This document shows, one piece after another, positions 35,515-43,273 of a DNA stretch of 64,000 nt. The stretch spans positions 195,374-259,373 of the forward strand of contig JBIQLG010000003.1 of NCBI GenBank assembly GCA_044464485.1, read 5' to 3'. The notes beneath the pieces were generated by a model that was not told the origin of the DNA, searched no databases, and was given only the letters and a program-made list of their open reading frames with translations. This DNA comes from Terrimesophilobacter sp044464485 (GTDB taxonomy: Bacteria; Actinomycetota; Actinomycetes; Actinomycetales; Microbacteriaceae). The position numbers and the translations under genes are program-made. Numbering within the stretch: position 1 is the first letter of the stretch; each line of letters starts with the position of its first letter.

Positions 35515-36754
35515 GTACCACGCTCTCCTCCGCCGGTAGCAGGGGCACAACAAGAATGATGGAGGTTCCCTCGCCGGGAGCCGACCAAATTTTCGCTCGG
35601 CCGCCTTCAGCCTGAACGCGCTGAACAATGGAGCTCTTGAGGCCCAGACGATCGTGCTGCACGGCATCCGCGACAAACCCGGTGCCGTGATCGACAATCA
35701 TGACGGACAGCTCGGTGGCCGAGGAGTCGACGTAAATTTCGGCAGAATCAGAACCGGAGTGGCGAATCACGTTTTCCAAACAGGCGCGAATTGCCGCAAC
35801 AAGCGCGCTCGCAACTGCGCTCGACGTGTGCCCGGACAATTCTCCGCCTCCCGTGACCTCCACCCGCAGTCCTCGCCATTGAAATTCGCTGATGGTGGAG
35901 AGCAACTCGCGACGCAGCCAGTCGCCGGCATGAGCATCGCTCGCGGACGTATCGATATCCGCATTCTCCACCGCATCGATATCTCGCTGGAAATTGGCGA
36001 CCGTGCGCTCATCGAGGGGGCTTTTTGCCGTGACGATTGCGGTGAGGTCGCTCAGGACCGTGTCATGGAGTAACGCTATTGCTCGCTCTTCAAGTTCTCG
36101 CTGACCGGTTATTCTGGCTGGCTCACGCTCCATCGAGGAGAACGCCGCAGTGAAACGACGCTGGTAGCTTCTGATCACGACGAACATCACCATGATGACG
36201 ACGTAGATCGCCAGTGCGGCAAACGGGCCGTAGCCGAAGTGAATTTCTGTTTGCCCGTGCGCGACGTAAGCCGCAACGGTGGAGGCGCTCCCCAAAAGCC
36301 AGCCAGCGGTGCACCACGCGACGCCGTGGATGAGTTGTGAACTGACCGCGCCGATCAGCAACATGGCGATGGTCATGCGATTGATCACATACGTTCCATT
36401 GACGCGGAGCATGGGGTCGACGGCGAGCAGCCCGTACACCCATGCATAATTCGCGAGAGTGCTGATTGCGAGAAACGCCGCACCCCGCCGGGAATTGGGG
36501 CGACTCACGAGCAGGAGGAGCGCAGCAAGGATCGCCACCGCGGCAGCAAGAGGCACGCACGCAAGCAGACTGTAGCCGCGGGCGACCCACAGCGCAGCCA
36601 GCGAAGCTATTCCCAAAAATATGTAGACGCCGGAAACCGCCCAGCCTGCGCGCAATACTCCCAGCGCGGTAATGGTCGCGGCGAGCTCCCGCGGTGGAAC
36701 GGCCAGCGGGCGAGGCCGGGGCCTGCCAGTCTTTACGCGATTTCCGATTCGCAT
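35507..36754 (-). CDS. Sensor histidine kinase, NarL-partner (HisKA_3) type, orphan
   Basis: A 415-aa membrane kinase. Six hydrophobic helices span about 25-195. The dimerisation region carries ALLHDTVLSDLTAIV with phosphoacceptor His230, as in DesK/NarX-type kinases. The HATPase domain shows the N box ACLENVIRHSG (Asn328), a G1 box VDHGTGFV (Asp355), GLKSSI and SAPGEGTSI. I chose ATG 36754; the upstream frame to 36916 overlaps the preceding gene. No response regulator is adjacent; instead a kinase-like membrane protein follows with an 8-bp overlap. The signal is unknown. Confidence 0.9.
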   Translation of the reverse strand: MRIGNRVKTGRPRPRPLAVPPRELAATITALGVLRAGWAVSGVYIFLGIASLAALWVARGYSLLACVPLAAAVAILAALLLLVSRPNSRRGAAFLAISTLANYAWVYGLLAVDPMLRVNGTYVINRMTIAMLLIGAVSSQLIHGVAWCTAGWLLGSASTVAAYVAHGQTEIHFGYGPFAALAIYVVIMVMFVVIRSYQRRFTAAFSSMEREPARITGQRELEERAIALLHDTVLSDLTAIVTAKSPLDERTVANFQRDIDAVENADIDTSASDAHAGDWLRRELLSTISEFQWRGLRVEVTGGGELSGHTSSAVASALVAAIRACLENVIRHSGSDSAEIYVDSSATELSVMIVDHGTGFVADAVQHDRLGLKSSIVQRVQAEGGRAKIWSAPGEGTSIILVVPLLPAEESVVHE

Positions 36755-36768
36755 CGTAGCGCCATCGT

Positions 36769-37350
36769 TCAGGGCTTCTGGAAACTCGCGAGGAGAGCAG
36801 GGTCTGCGGCGAGGAGAATTCCGATGAGAATCGACGAGACAACGATGGTGACGACTCCCGCCGAAAGCGGCACCCACCACGTGGTCTTGCTCCGGAGTAT
36901 CCGTCGAAACGACCACACAGCGGCGATGAGCCAGACCAGCGCCTGGCTGACGAGGATGGCCACGCCGATTCCGGCCGTCTGGCTCGTCGGGTGATAGTCA
37001 CCCAGGCCCATTTGATGCACCATCGTCTGCAGCGAATCCGCAAAGTTGAGATAGGTGGAAAAGCCGCTGAGAACGTACACAAATCCGAACGACAACATGA
37101 AGACCGTGGCAATTCGATCCACGATCCGCCCCGCAGAAGGACGTACCGCGTCACTGCGAGCGGATGCCGGCCGTGTCGCCCGCTCGTCACGCCCACCATC
37201 GCGAGGCGATGCCATTTGCCGCGCCGCACCGGTGTCTGACGAGACGCCCTCCGGTCGTGGGGCCGGACCAAACCGTTCCATCGCCGCAGCTTGCTCTTCT
37301 TTGCTCGCGTATTCTCCGTACTCCGGCTTTGCGCGCTCTGAATCAGTCAT
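36769..37350 (-). CDS. Actinobacterial membrane protein, DUF6264-like
   Basis: A 193-aa protein. A soluble N-terminal tail of about 70 residues, rich in Pro, Arg and Ala and starting with PEYGEYASKEEQ, is followed by three to four membrane helices (about 80-100, 128-150, 160-183). I associate it with the Microbacteriaceae family DUF6264, from memory and without a search. Its ATG overlaps the ispH stop by 4 bp, and the sensor kinase starts 14 bp after its stop, so all lie in one transcript. Function unknown. Confidence 0.75.
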   Translation of the reverse strand: MTDSERAKPEYGEYASKEEQAAAMERFGPAPRPEGVSSDTGAARQMASPRDGGRDERATRPASARSDAVRPSAGRIVDRIATVFMLSFGFVYVLSGFSTYLNFADSLQTMVHQMGLGDYHPTSQTAGIGVAILVSQALVWLIAAVWSFRRILRSKTTWWVPLSAGVVTIVVSSILIGILLAADPALLASFQKP

Positions 37351-38435
37351 TGCTGCCAGTCCAGTCGCCGGTTCCGGCCGCCACGGCCACGGGCATCGAC
37401 CTGACCGTCAGCGTCGGACCGGAGCTCCTTCGGCAGCGAGAACATGAGATCTTCTTCCGCAGTGACAACGGTTTCGACGCTGTCGTAGCCGGCGTCGAAG
37501 AGCTGATCCAATACTTCCTGCACGAGTTCTTCCGGCACTGACGCACCCGACGTGACCCCAACGGTGCATGCGTCGTCCAGCCACGACTGTTCGATCTCGC
37601 TCGCGTAATCCACTCGATGCACCGACCGGGCACTACTCTGCAGCGCAACGTCGACGAGACGCATCGAGTTCGACGAATTCATGGAACCCACCACAATAAC
37701 GAGGTCGCACTCCGGGGCAATCTTTTTGATCGCGATCTGCCGGTTTTGAGTGGCGTAGCAAATGTCATCCGACGGCGGATCCTTGAGCAACGGAAAACGT
37801 GCACGAAGACGCCGCACGGTCTCCATTGTTTCGTCCACGCTCAGGGTGGTCTGGCTCAACCACACCACGTTTTCGGGGTCGCGCACCCGCACGGTATCCG
37901 CGTCGTCGGGGCCAGTCACCAGAATGACCTGACCAGGCGCATTACCCATGGTCCCCTCGACCTCCTCGTGCCCCGCGTGGCCGACGAGCAGAATTTCCTG
38001 ACCGGCGCGAGCGAACCGGCTCGCTTCTCGATGCACCTTCGTCACGAGAGGACATGTGGCGTCGATGGCACGAAGTGCGCGTTCCGCCGCATCCTGCACG
38101 ACCGCGGGGCTTACACCGTGGGCGGAAAACACCACGCGGGCGCCGCTCGGCACCTCGGAGAGTTCCTCGACAAACCGGGCGCCTTTCGTCTGGAGGGTGG
38201 CGACGACGTGCTTGTTGTGCACAATCTGCTTGCGCACGTAGATGGGCGCGCCGTATTTTTCGAGCGCTTTCTCAACCGCCACCACTGCGCGATCCACGCC
38301 GGCGCAGTAGCCTCGCGGCGCCGCAAGCAGCACGCGCTTCACACCCGAAACCGGCCTGTCATGGAGGCGCCCACGCGATATCCGCGGCCTCTCACCTGCC
38401 GCGACGACGGGCTGCGCTCCATTAGTGATGGACAT
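37347..38435 (-). CDS. ispH: 4-hydroxy-3-methylbut-2-enyl diphosphate reductase
   Basis: A 362-aa iron-sulfur enzyme that makes IPP and DMAPP in the last step of the MEP isoprenoid pathway. The three cluster cysteines are in APRGYCAGVDRAV (about residue 44), DATCPLVTKVH and DDICYATQNRQ. FSAHGVSP and the GSMNSSNS substrate motif are also present. An N-terminal extension of about 30 residues precedes the conserved domain, so a later start is possible. It heads the operon with the DUF6264-like protein and the kinase pair. Confidence 0.97.
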   Translation of the reverse strand: MSITNGAQPVVAAGERPRISRGRLHDRPVSGVKRVLLAAPRGYCAGVDRAVVAVEKALEKYGAPIYVRKQIVHNKHVVATLQTKGARFVEELSEVPSGARVVFSAHGVSPAVVQDAAERALRAIDATCPLVTKVHREASRFARAGQEILLVGHAGHEEVEGTMGNAPGQVILVTGPDDADTVRVRDPENVVWLSQTTLSVDETMETVRRLRARFPLLKDPPSDDICYATQNRQIAIKKIAPECDLVIVVGSMNSSNSMRLVDVALQSSARSVHRVDYASEIEQSWLDDACTVGVTSGASVPEELVQEVLDQLFDAGYDSVETVVTAEEDLMFSLPKELRSDADGQVDARGRGGRNRRLDWQQ

Positions 38436-38526
38436 CCATTCAGTCTACGAGAGCACACATCGGTAAATACCGGTGGCCCGCCGTCACTGTCTTCCCGTAC
38501 CCTGTTGCCAGAGCGAGCGGAGATCC

Positions 38527-39099
38527 ATGCGCGAAACACTGATCAGCGTCGATGTGGAAACGGCCGGACCCAACCCGGCCAGCTATTCCATGCTGTCTCT
38601 CGGCGCGTGTCTCGTCGAAGACCCCTCGTCCGGTTTCTATGTCGAAATAAAACCGGTTCACGACACGATCACGCGCGAAGCACTGTCCATTGGCGGTCTC
38701 ACGCTGGAGCACCTGACGGTGCACGGAACCGATCCCGCGCTGGCGATGGCCGAATTCGACACGTGGCTGCAGTCTGTCGTCCTCGCGGACCATGTTCCGA
38801 TATTTGTGGGATTCAACGCGGCATTCGACTGGATGTTCGTGTGCGATTATTTCGAACGATATCTTGGCCGAAATCCGTTCGGGCACGCCGCCCTCGACAT
38901 CAAGTCCTACTATCTCGGGATCGCGGGCGGATCGTGGGCCGAGACGAGCATGCGATTTCTCTCACCGAAATATTTGGACGGCCGCGCGCTGTCCCACAAT
39001 GCGCTCGGCGATGCACGCGATCAGGCTGCATTGTTCTTGGCAATAGCTCGCGAAGCCTCTGACCTTCGCGAACGTCAACGCATGGGAAAGAGCACATGA
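38527..39099 (+). CDS. DEDD-family 3'-5' exonuclease in an xse operon
   Basis: A 190-aa nuclease. Motif I is SVDVETAGPNP with Asp9 and Glu11; motif II is FVGFNAAFDWMFV with its Asp near residue 101; motif III is LSHNALGDARDQA with His and Asp near 158-163. These are the four acidic residues and the His of DEDDh exonucleases. ATG 38527 has a GGAG element upstream and begins directly at the first strand. The stop overlaps the start of 39096-40427 (ATGA), and that gene in turn overlaps xseA, tying this exonuclease to an operon of DNA-degrading enzymes. The substrate (DNA or RNA) is unknown. Confidence 0.88.
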   Translation: MRETLISVDVETAGPNPASYSMLSLGACLVEDPSSGFYVEIKPVHDTITREALSIGGLTLEHLTVHGTDPALAMAEFDTWLQSVVLADHVPIFVGFNAAFDWMFVCDYFERYLGRNPFGHAALDIKSYYLGIAGGSWAETSMRFLSPKYLDGRALSHNALGDARDQAALFLAIAREASDLRERQRMGKST

Positions 39100-40427
39100 G
39101 TAGTCACCAGAACAAAAATGCAATCGACCTAAGTTCCCTTGTGGCCTCCGCGAAGAGGCTTGGAGTGGAACTGGACGAAGACGCCGCCGCGAAGTGGATG
39201 AACGCCATCTCGCAGGAGGCGTCCCATGGGGACGTGGTCATCGATACCGCAAGCGGAGCTTTCGGTCACCGCGTCGCCATGCTCGATTTCAGTCCGCGGG
39301 AGCTCGAGCGATTCCGCCGCATAGGAAAAATTGTGGAAGTGACGGGAGCGTCACCCGACGTGGAGAGCGCCCTGGCAATCTCCGGATCAGCGGCCCAATC
39401 CAAAATTCAGTCGTTTCCGGGCGACTGCGATTACTTCCAGCGGCTCAATATCAAGGCACCGACACGGGAGTCTGCTTGCGCGACCATGGCCGCTCTCATG
39501 CGAGAAAAGGTGATGTCGACGTATCAGGGTGCCAACTATCAATTTCTCGAAGCGAAATTGGGAAGCTACCCGTTCGATGGCACTCACGCCGGTTCCGCCG
39601 TGCGCAAGGGAAGCCCCATCTCCTGGACGTACGAAGAAATTGTGGCGGGCGAGATTCAGTGCGAAGGTCCCGACGGTCCTGCGGTGCTGGCGTGGACGGA
39701 TGTCGCCCTCGACCCCGGCTGGTGCAAGCTCGACTGGGTCGTAAGCGACCCAGAGCGCAAGCAGCTTTCCAATGCCAGCAACGTCATCGACGTGACGTGG
39801 GAAGCCCCCAACGGTGACATCGTGTCGCTCGATGGTTACCTCGACGCCTATTTTCAAGAGGTGTATCTCGACGCCGAAGACGTACCCACGTTCGCCAAGG
39901 TGGCAAAATTCGTGTCCGATGACGCACTCGACCAGTACGTGGAGAGGCTGGAAGGCGAAGTGCGCAAATACCTCACCGAACACCTCAACTACGGTAAAGC
40001 AGCGAAGCGCATGTACAACGTTTTCCGGCTCTCCGGGCGCCACCTGGAGGCGGCGTACGTGCGCGAGCTTTTCGATGAACCCGCCACGATTCTTTATCAG
40101 GTCTGGTCGCTCATCTCCACGCTCGACAACGCGACGCAGCCCGGAAGTTCCATCCCCATCGACGAGGTTCAGGCACAGGCAGATGCGCTGATTGTCGATG
40201 TGGTCACGGCGCTGGAAGGCGACGAGGAGACCGAAATAGTGGCTGCGCTACTGCAATTGCGACAATCGCTCGACATGCAAACCGTGGGGGCGGAGCGGGT
40301 CACGGAAGTGGAAGCGGCGCAAACCCACGTCATCAACGTCGTCAACACCTTCTATCGTGAGAAACTCACGGGAATGCCGACCATCAACGAATACATCACA
40401 GGAGTTCAGGGCGTGAGTGCCGGATGA
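39096..40427 (+). CDS. Uncharacterised protein with possible nucleotidyltransferase signature
   Basis: A 443-aa soluble protein that I do not recognise as a named family. Residues 96-113 read SGSAAQSKIQSFPGDCDY. This fits the pol-beta-type nucleotidyltransferase pattern: Gly-Ser, then about 11 residues, then Asp-x-Asp (Asp110, Asp112). Asp213 in GWCKLDWVVSD could be the third carboxylate. The following stretch (RLNIKAPTRESACATMAALMREKV) is helical, as expected after the DxD strand. The C-terminal half is mostly helical (about 265-430). It overlaps the upstream exonuclease and downstream xseA by 4 bp each. Nucleotide or phosphate transfer to DNA or RNA ends is a hypothesis, not a call. Confidence 0.7.
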   Translation: MSSHQNKNAIDLSSLVASAKRLGVELDEDAAAKWMNAISQEASHGDVVIDTASGAFGHRVAMLDFSPRELERFRRIGKIVEVTGASPDVESALAISGSAAQSKIQSFPGDCDYFQRLNIKAPTRESACATMAALMREKVMSTYQGANYQFLEAKLGSYPFDGTHAGSAVRKGSPISWTYEEIVAGEIQCEGPDGPAVLAWTDVALDPGWCKLDWVVSDPERKQLSNASNVIDVTWEAPNGDIVSLDGYLDAYFQEVYLDAEDVPTFAKVAKFVSDDALDQYVERLEGEVRKYLTEHLNYGKAAKRMYNVFRLSGRHLEAAYVRELFDEPATILYQVWSLISTLDNATQPGSSIPIDEVQAQADALIVDVVTALEGDEETEIVAALLQLRQSLDMQTVGAERVTEVEAAQTHVINVVNTFYREKLTGMPTINEYITGVQGVSAG

Positions 40428-41662
40428 CGGACCCCACAACGTTGCCAACGGCAGACACACCGTGGCCCGTTTCGACGTTCGCCGACAAAATCAAGGGCTG
40501 GATCGATCGTCTCGGCAGCGCCTGGGTCGAAGGTGAAATCACGCAGTGGGGAGTTTCCGGGGGAAACGTCTACGGCAAACTCAAAGACCTCGAGGTTGAC
40601 GCCACCGTTGGGTTCACCATCTGGTCGTCGGTGAAGTCGAAGCTCCCCGACGACCTGAAGCAGGGCGACCGGGTCATCGCACTGCTGAAACCCAACTATT
40701 GGGTCAAAGGAGGCACCCTGTCGATGCAGGTCTTCGACATGCGCCATGTCGGTATCGGTGACCTCCTCGAAAAACTGGAGAGGCTTCGACAAAAACTGAA
40801 GGCAGAGGGCCTCTTCGACGCGGACCGAAAGAAGAAACTGCCGTTCCTTCCGCGCCGGATTGGCCTCATCACGGGCAAGGACTCCGACGCCGAGAAGGAC
40901 GTACTGCGCAATGCGCAATTGCGCTGGCCCTCCGTGGAGTTCCGCGTGGATCACGCTGCTGTGCAGGGCGATCGCGCCGTCGGCGACATCATCGCCGCTC
41001 TTGGCCGACTGGATGCGGACCCTGAGGTGGATGTCATCATTGTCGCGCGGGGCGGCGGCGACTTTCAAAACCTTCTTGTTTTCAGCGACGAGGCACTTCT
41101 CCGGGCCGCAGCAGCGTGCACCACGCCTCTCGTGAGCGCGATCGGACACGAGGCAGATCGGCCGCTTCTGGACGAGATCGCAGACCTTCGAGCATCCACA
41201 CCCACCGATGCCGCCAAGCGTGTCGTCCCCGATGTTGCGGACGAGCTCAGCAACGTTCATCAGGCGCGCGCGCGAATCGGCACGCGAATGACGGGGTTGA
41301 TCGCGAACGAGATTTCGCGCATCGAACAGCTTCGCTCCCGACCCGTCCTGGCGACATCGGAATGGATTCATACCGAACGCTCGGAAGATCTGACGCGCTG
41401 GGTGGCCAGGGGAGCCGAACTCATCGACCGCGCCCTCGAGCGCGCAAACACGTCGGTCGCCGACCTCAGGAACCGGCTGCGCACCCTGTCACCACAGGGC
41501 ACGCTCGATCGCGGTTACGCGATCGCGCAATCCCGCGACGGAAGGGTGTTGCGCACGACCGCCGATGCAAAACCCGGGATGTCGCTTCGTCTCACGCTTG
41601 CCGATGGATCGGTGTCAACAACTGTCGACTATCCGGCGCATGCACCTCTCGCTGATCGGTAG
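40424..41662 (+). CDS. xseA: Exodeoxyribonuclease VII large subunit
   Basis: A 412-aa subunit that, with XseB, degrades single-stranded DNA in both directions without added metal. The N-terminal OB-fold (WVEGEITQWGVSGGNVYGKLKD, then a beta barrel to about residue 100) is followed by the catalytic domain with RRIGLITGKDSDAEKD and IIVARGGGDFQNLLVFSDE, and a coiled-coil C-terminus ending in LDRGYAIAQ. Compared with the E. coli protein (456 aa) the coiled coil is shorter, as in other actinobacteria. It begins with an ATGA overlap of the upstream unknown gene. Confidence 0.96.
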   Translation: MTDPTTLPTADTPWPVSTFADKIKGWIDRLGSAWVEGEITQWGVSGGNVYGKLKDLEVDATVGFTIWSSVKSKLPDDLKQGDRVIALLKPNYWVKGGTLSMQVFDMRHVGIGDLLEKLERLRQKLKAEGLFDADRKKKLPFLPRRIGLITGKDSDAEKDVLRNAQLRWPSVEFRVDHAAVQGDRAVGDIIAALGRLDADPEVDVIIVARGGGDFQNLLVFSDEALLRAAAACTTPLVSAIGHEADRPLLDEIADLRASTPTDAAKRVVPDVADELSNVHQARARIGTRMTGLIANEISRIEQLRSRPVLATSEWIHTERSEDLTRWVARGAELIDRALERANTSVADLRNRLRTLSPQGTLDRGYAIAQSRDGRVLRTTADAKPGMSLRLTLADGSVSTTVDYPAHAPLADR

Positions 41663-41671
41663 GCTGGAGGG

Positions 41672-41929
41672 GTGGCCACGCAATCATCGTCCCCCGAATC
41701 ACGCACTGATGACGTCGCTGCGCTGAGCTACGAGCAGGCGAGAGACGAACTCATCAAAGTAGTCGCGGAACTCGAACAGGGCTCTTCGACGCTGGAGGAG
41801 TCTCTTGCTCTGTGGGAGCGAGGCGAAGCTCTGGCACAGCGTTGCGAGGAATGGCTCATCGGGGCCAAGGAGCGTCTGGATGCTGCTCGTTCCGGCGTTG
41901 CGCCCGCGTCGTCGGTCGAACAGGCATGA
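41672..41929 (+). CDS. xseB: Exodeoxyribonuclease VII small subunit
   Basis: An 85-aa helical subunit of normal size. The family pattern LSYEQARDELIKVVAELEQGSSTLEESLALWERGEAL is clear (quoted in parts: SYEQARDEL, ELEQGSSTLEE, LWERGE). It starts with GTG 41672 preceded by GGAGG, 9 bp after xseA, and its stop overlaps the next start by 4 bp. Confidence 0.96.
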   Translation: MATQSSSPESRTDDVAALSYEQARDELIKVVAELEQGSSTLEESLALWERGEALAQRCEEWLIGAKERLDAARSGVAPASSVEQA

Positions 41930-42561
41930 CCGCACACAAGCCGCCCACCGTCGTCGCTGAGCTTGGTCGCCCGGAAACTCCCGAAGAAGCCGCCGAGCGC
42001 AAAGCGAGAACCTCGCGCGTGAGACGAGAAAACCAGACGCTGTTCAATCTGGTCATTGCGCTCCTGGCGAGTCTCGCGGTAGTGGCCGTCATCATCCTCG
42101 TCGTGGTGAGGCCGGATGCTGCGCCTCCCGCGCCCGTCGATTATCGAGCCATTGCGGCAGAGGCCGATGCTTCGGTTCCCCTCGCGGTCCCTGACCTGCC
42201 CTCGACCTGGACCTCGAATTCGGCGATCTACACTGCAACTGCGAGCGACGGGGTCGCCAACTGGTACGTCGGCTTCATTACACCGAAACACCAGTTCATC
42301 GGAATGCGTCAGGGTGTCGACGCAAATCCGACGTGGCTCGCCAATCAACTCGCCGCAGCGACGCCGACAGGGTCGACAACGATCGCCGGCATCACCTGGA
42401 ACGTTTACGACCGTCGCGACGCGAAAGACCCCGGAAATCTCGCGTACGCGATGTCCACCGTCGGCGCGAGGAGCACCGTGGCGATTTTCGGCACCGCCAC
42501 TCCGGACGAGTTCGAAGAACTTGCCGAGAGACTCGCACCCGCGCTTTCTGCCGATCACTGA
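41926..42561 (+). CDS. DUF4245 family membrane-anchored protein
   Basis: A 211-aa protein with a cytoplasmic N-terminal tail (residues 1-42), one membrane helix (about 43-63, LVIALLASLAVVAVIILVVV) and an extracytoplasmic domain containing WYVGFITPKHQFIGMRQG. This is the layout of the actinobacterial DUF4245 family, commonly found between xseB and fumarase genes. Function unknown. ATG 41926 overlaps the xseB stop (ATGA); longer frames upstream lie inside xseB and are rejected. Confidence 0.85.
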   Translation: MTAHKPPTVVAELGRPETPEEAAERKARTSRVRRENQTLFNLVIALLASLAVVAVIILVVVRPDAAPPAPVDYRAIAAEADASVPLAVPDLPSTWTSNSAIYTATASDGVANWYVGFITPKHQFIGMRQGVDANPTWLANQLAAATPTGSTTIAGITWNVYDRRDAKDPGNLAYAMSTVGARSTVAIFGTATPDEFEELAERLAPALSADH

Positions 42562-42575
42562 ATGAAAGGTCGAGG

Positions 42576-43217
42576 ATGACAACTCCGACAACAACTCCTG
42601 CTCAAGCCTGGCGCGAAATGGTGCGTGGCAACGAACGATTTATCAACGGCACTCCGCGGCATCCGCGTCAGGACGTGGAGCGGCGAGGCGAGCTCATCGG
42701 CACCCAGACGCCGCACGCCACCCTCTTCGGTTGCAGCGACTCGCGCCTCGCGGCCGAAATCATTTTCGACAAAGGTCTCGGCGACTTGTTCGTCATCCGA
42801 AACGCGGGTCAGGTCATCTCGGAGTCGGTGATCGGCTCGCTCGAATATTCCGTCGCGGTGCTGGGGGTGCCGCTCATCGTCGTTCTCGGCCACGACGAAT
42901 GCGGTGCCGTGCGAGCCGCCATCGACAGTCAGGGACCAGACGCTCCGGCGATTTCTCCCCACATCGAACATCTCATCGCACCCATCACGGTCGCGGTCCG
43001 CGACATGAGCAAGGACCTTCCGGCCGGCGAGCTTCCCGACGCGACCGACGTGGGTCGTGCCCACTTGCGTTCCACAATCGCGGAAATGGTTGCGGGATCC
43101 GAGCTTCTCAGTTCTGCCATCGCTGAAGGTACGCTGGCTATCGTGGGCGCCAATTACCGCCTGTTGGAAGGCAGGGCCGTGCGTGATGTCGTCGTCGGCG
43201 ACATCGGCGAATCCTGA
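42576..43217 (+). CDS. Beta-class carbonic anhydrase
   Basis: A 213-aa zinc enzyme interconverting CO2 and bicarbonate. The zinc ligands are Cys53 in FGCSDSR, with the Asp55-Arg57 dyad, and His106 and Cys109 in GHDECGAV. The GNERF segment near the N-terminus is typical of the family. I place the start at ATG 42576 (AAAGG lies 8 nt upstream), 14 bp after DUF4245. A frame extending to 42333 is an overlap with that gene and is rejected. Bicarbonate supply may support carboxylation reactions in central metabolism near fumarase, but this is only positional. Confidence 0.95.
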   Translation: MTTPTTTPAQAWREMVRGNERFINGTPRHPRQDVERRGELIGTQTPHATLFGCSDSRLAAEIIFDKGLGDLFVIRNAGQVISESVIGSLEYSVAVLGVPLIVVLGHDECGAVRAAIDSQGPDAPAISPHIEHLIAPITVAVRDMSKDLPAGELPDATDVGRAHLRSTIAEMVAGSELLSSAIAEGTLAIVGANYRLLEGRAVRDVVVGDIGES

Positions 43218-43273
43218 TTCGCGCGGCGCGAACATTCACGACCAACCGATTAACGAAAAAGGATGATGCTCCC

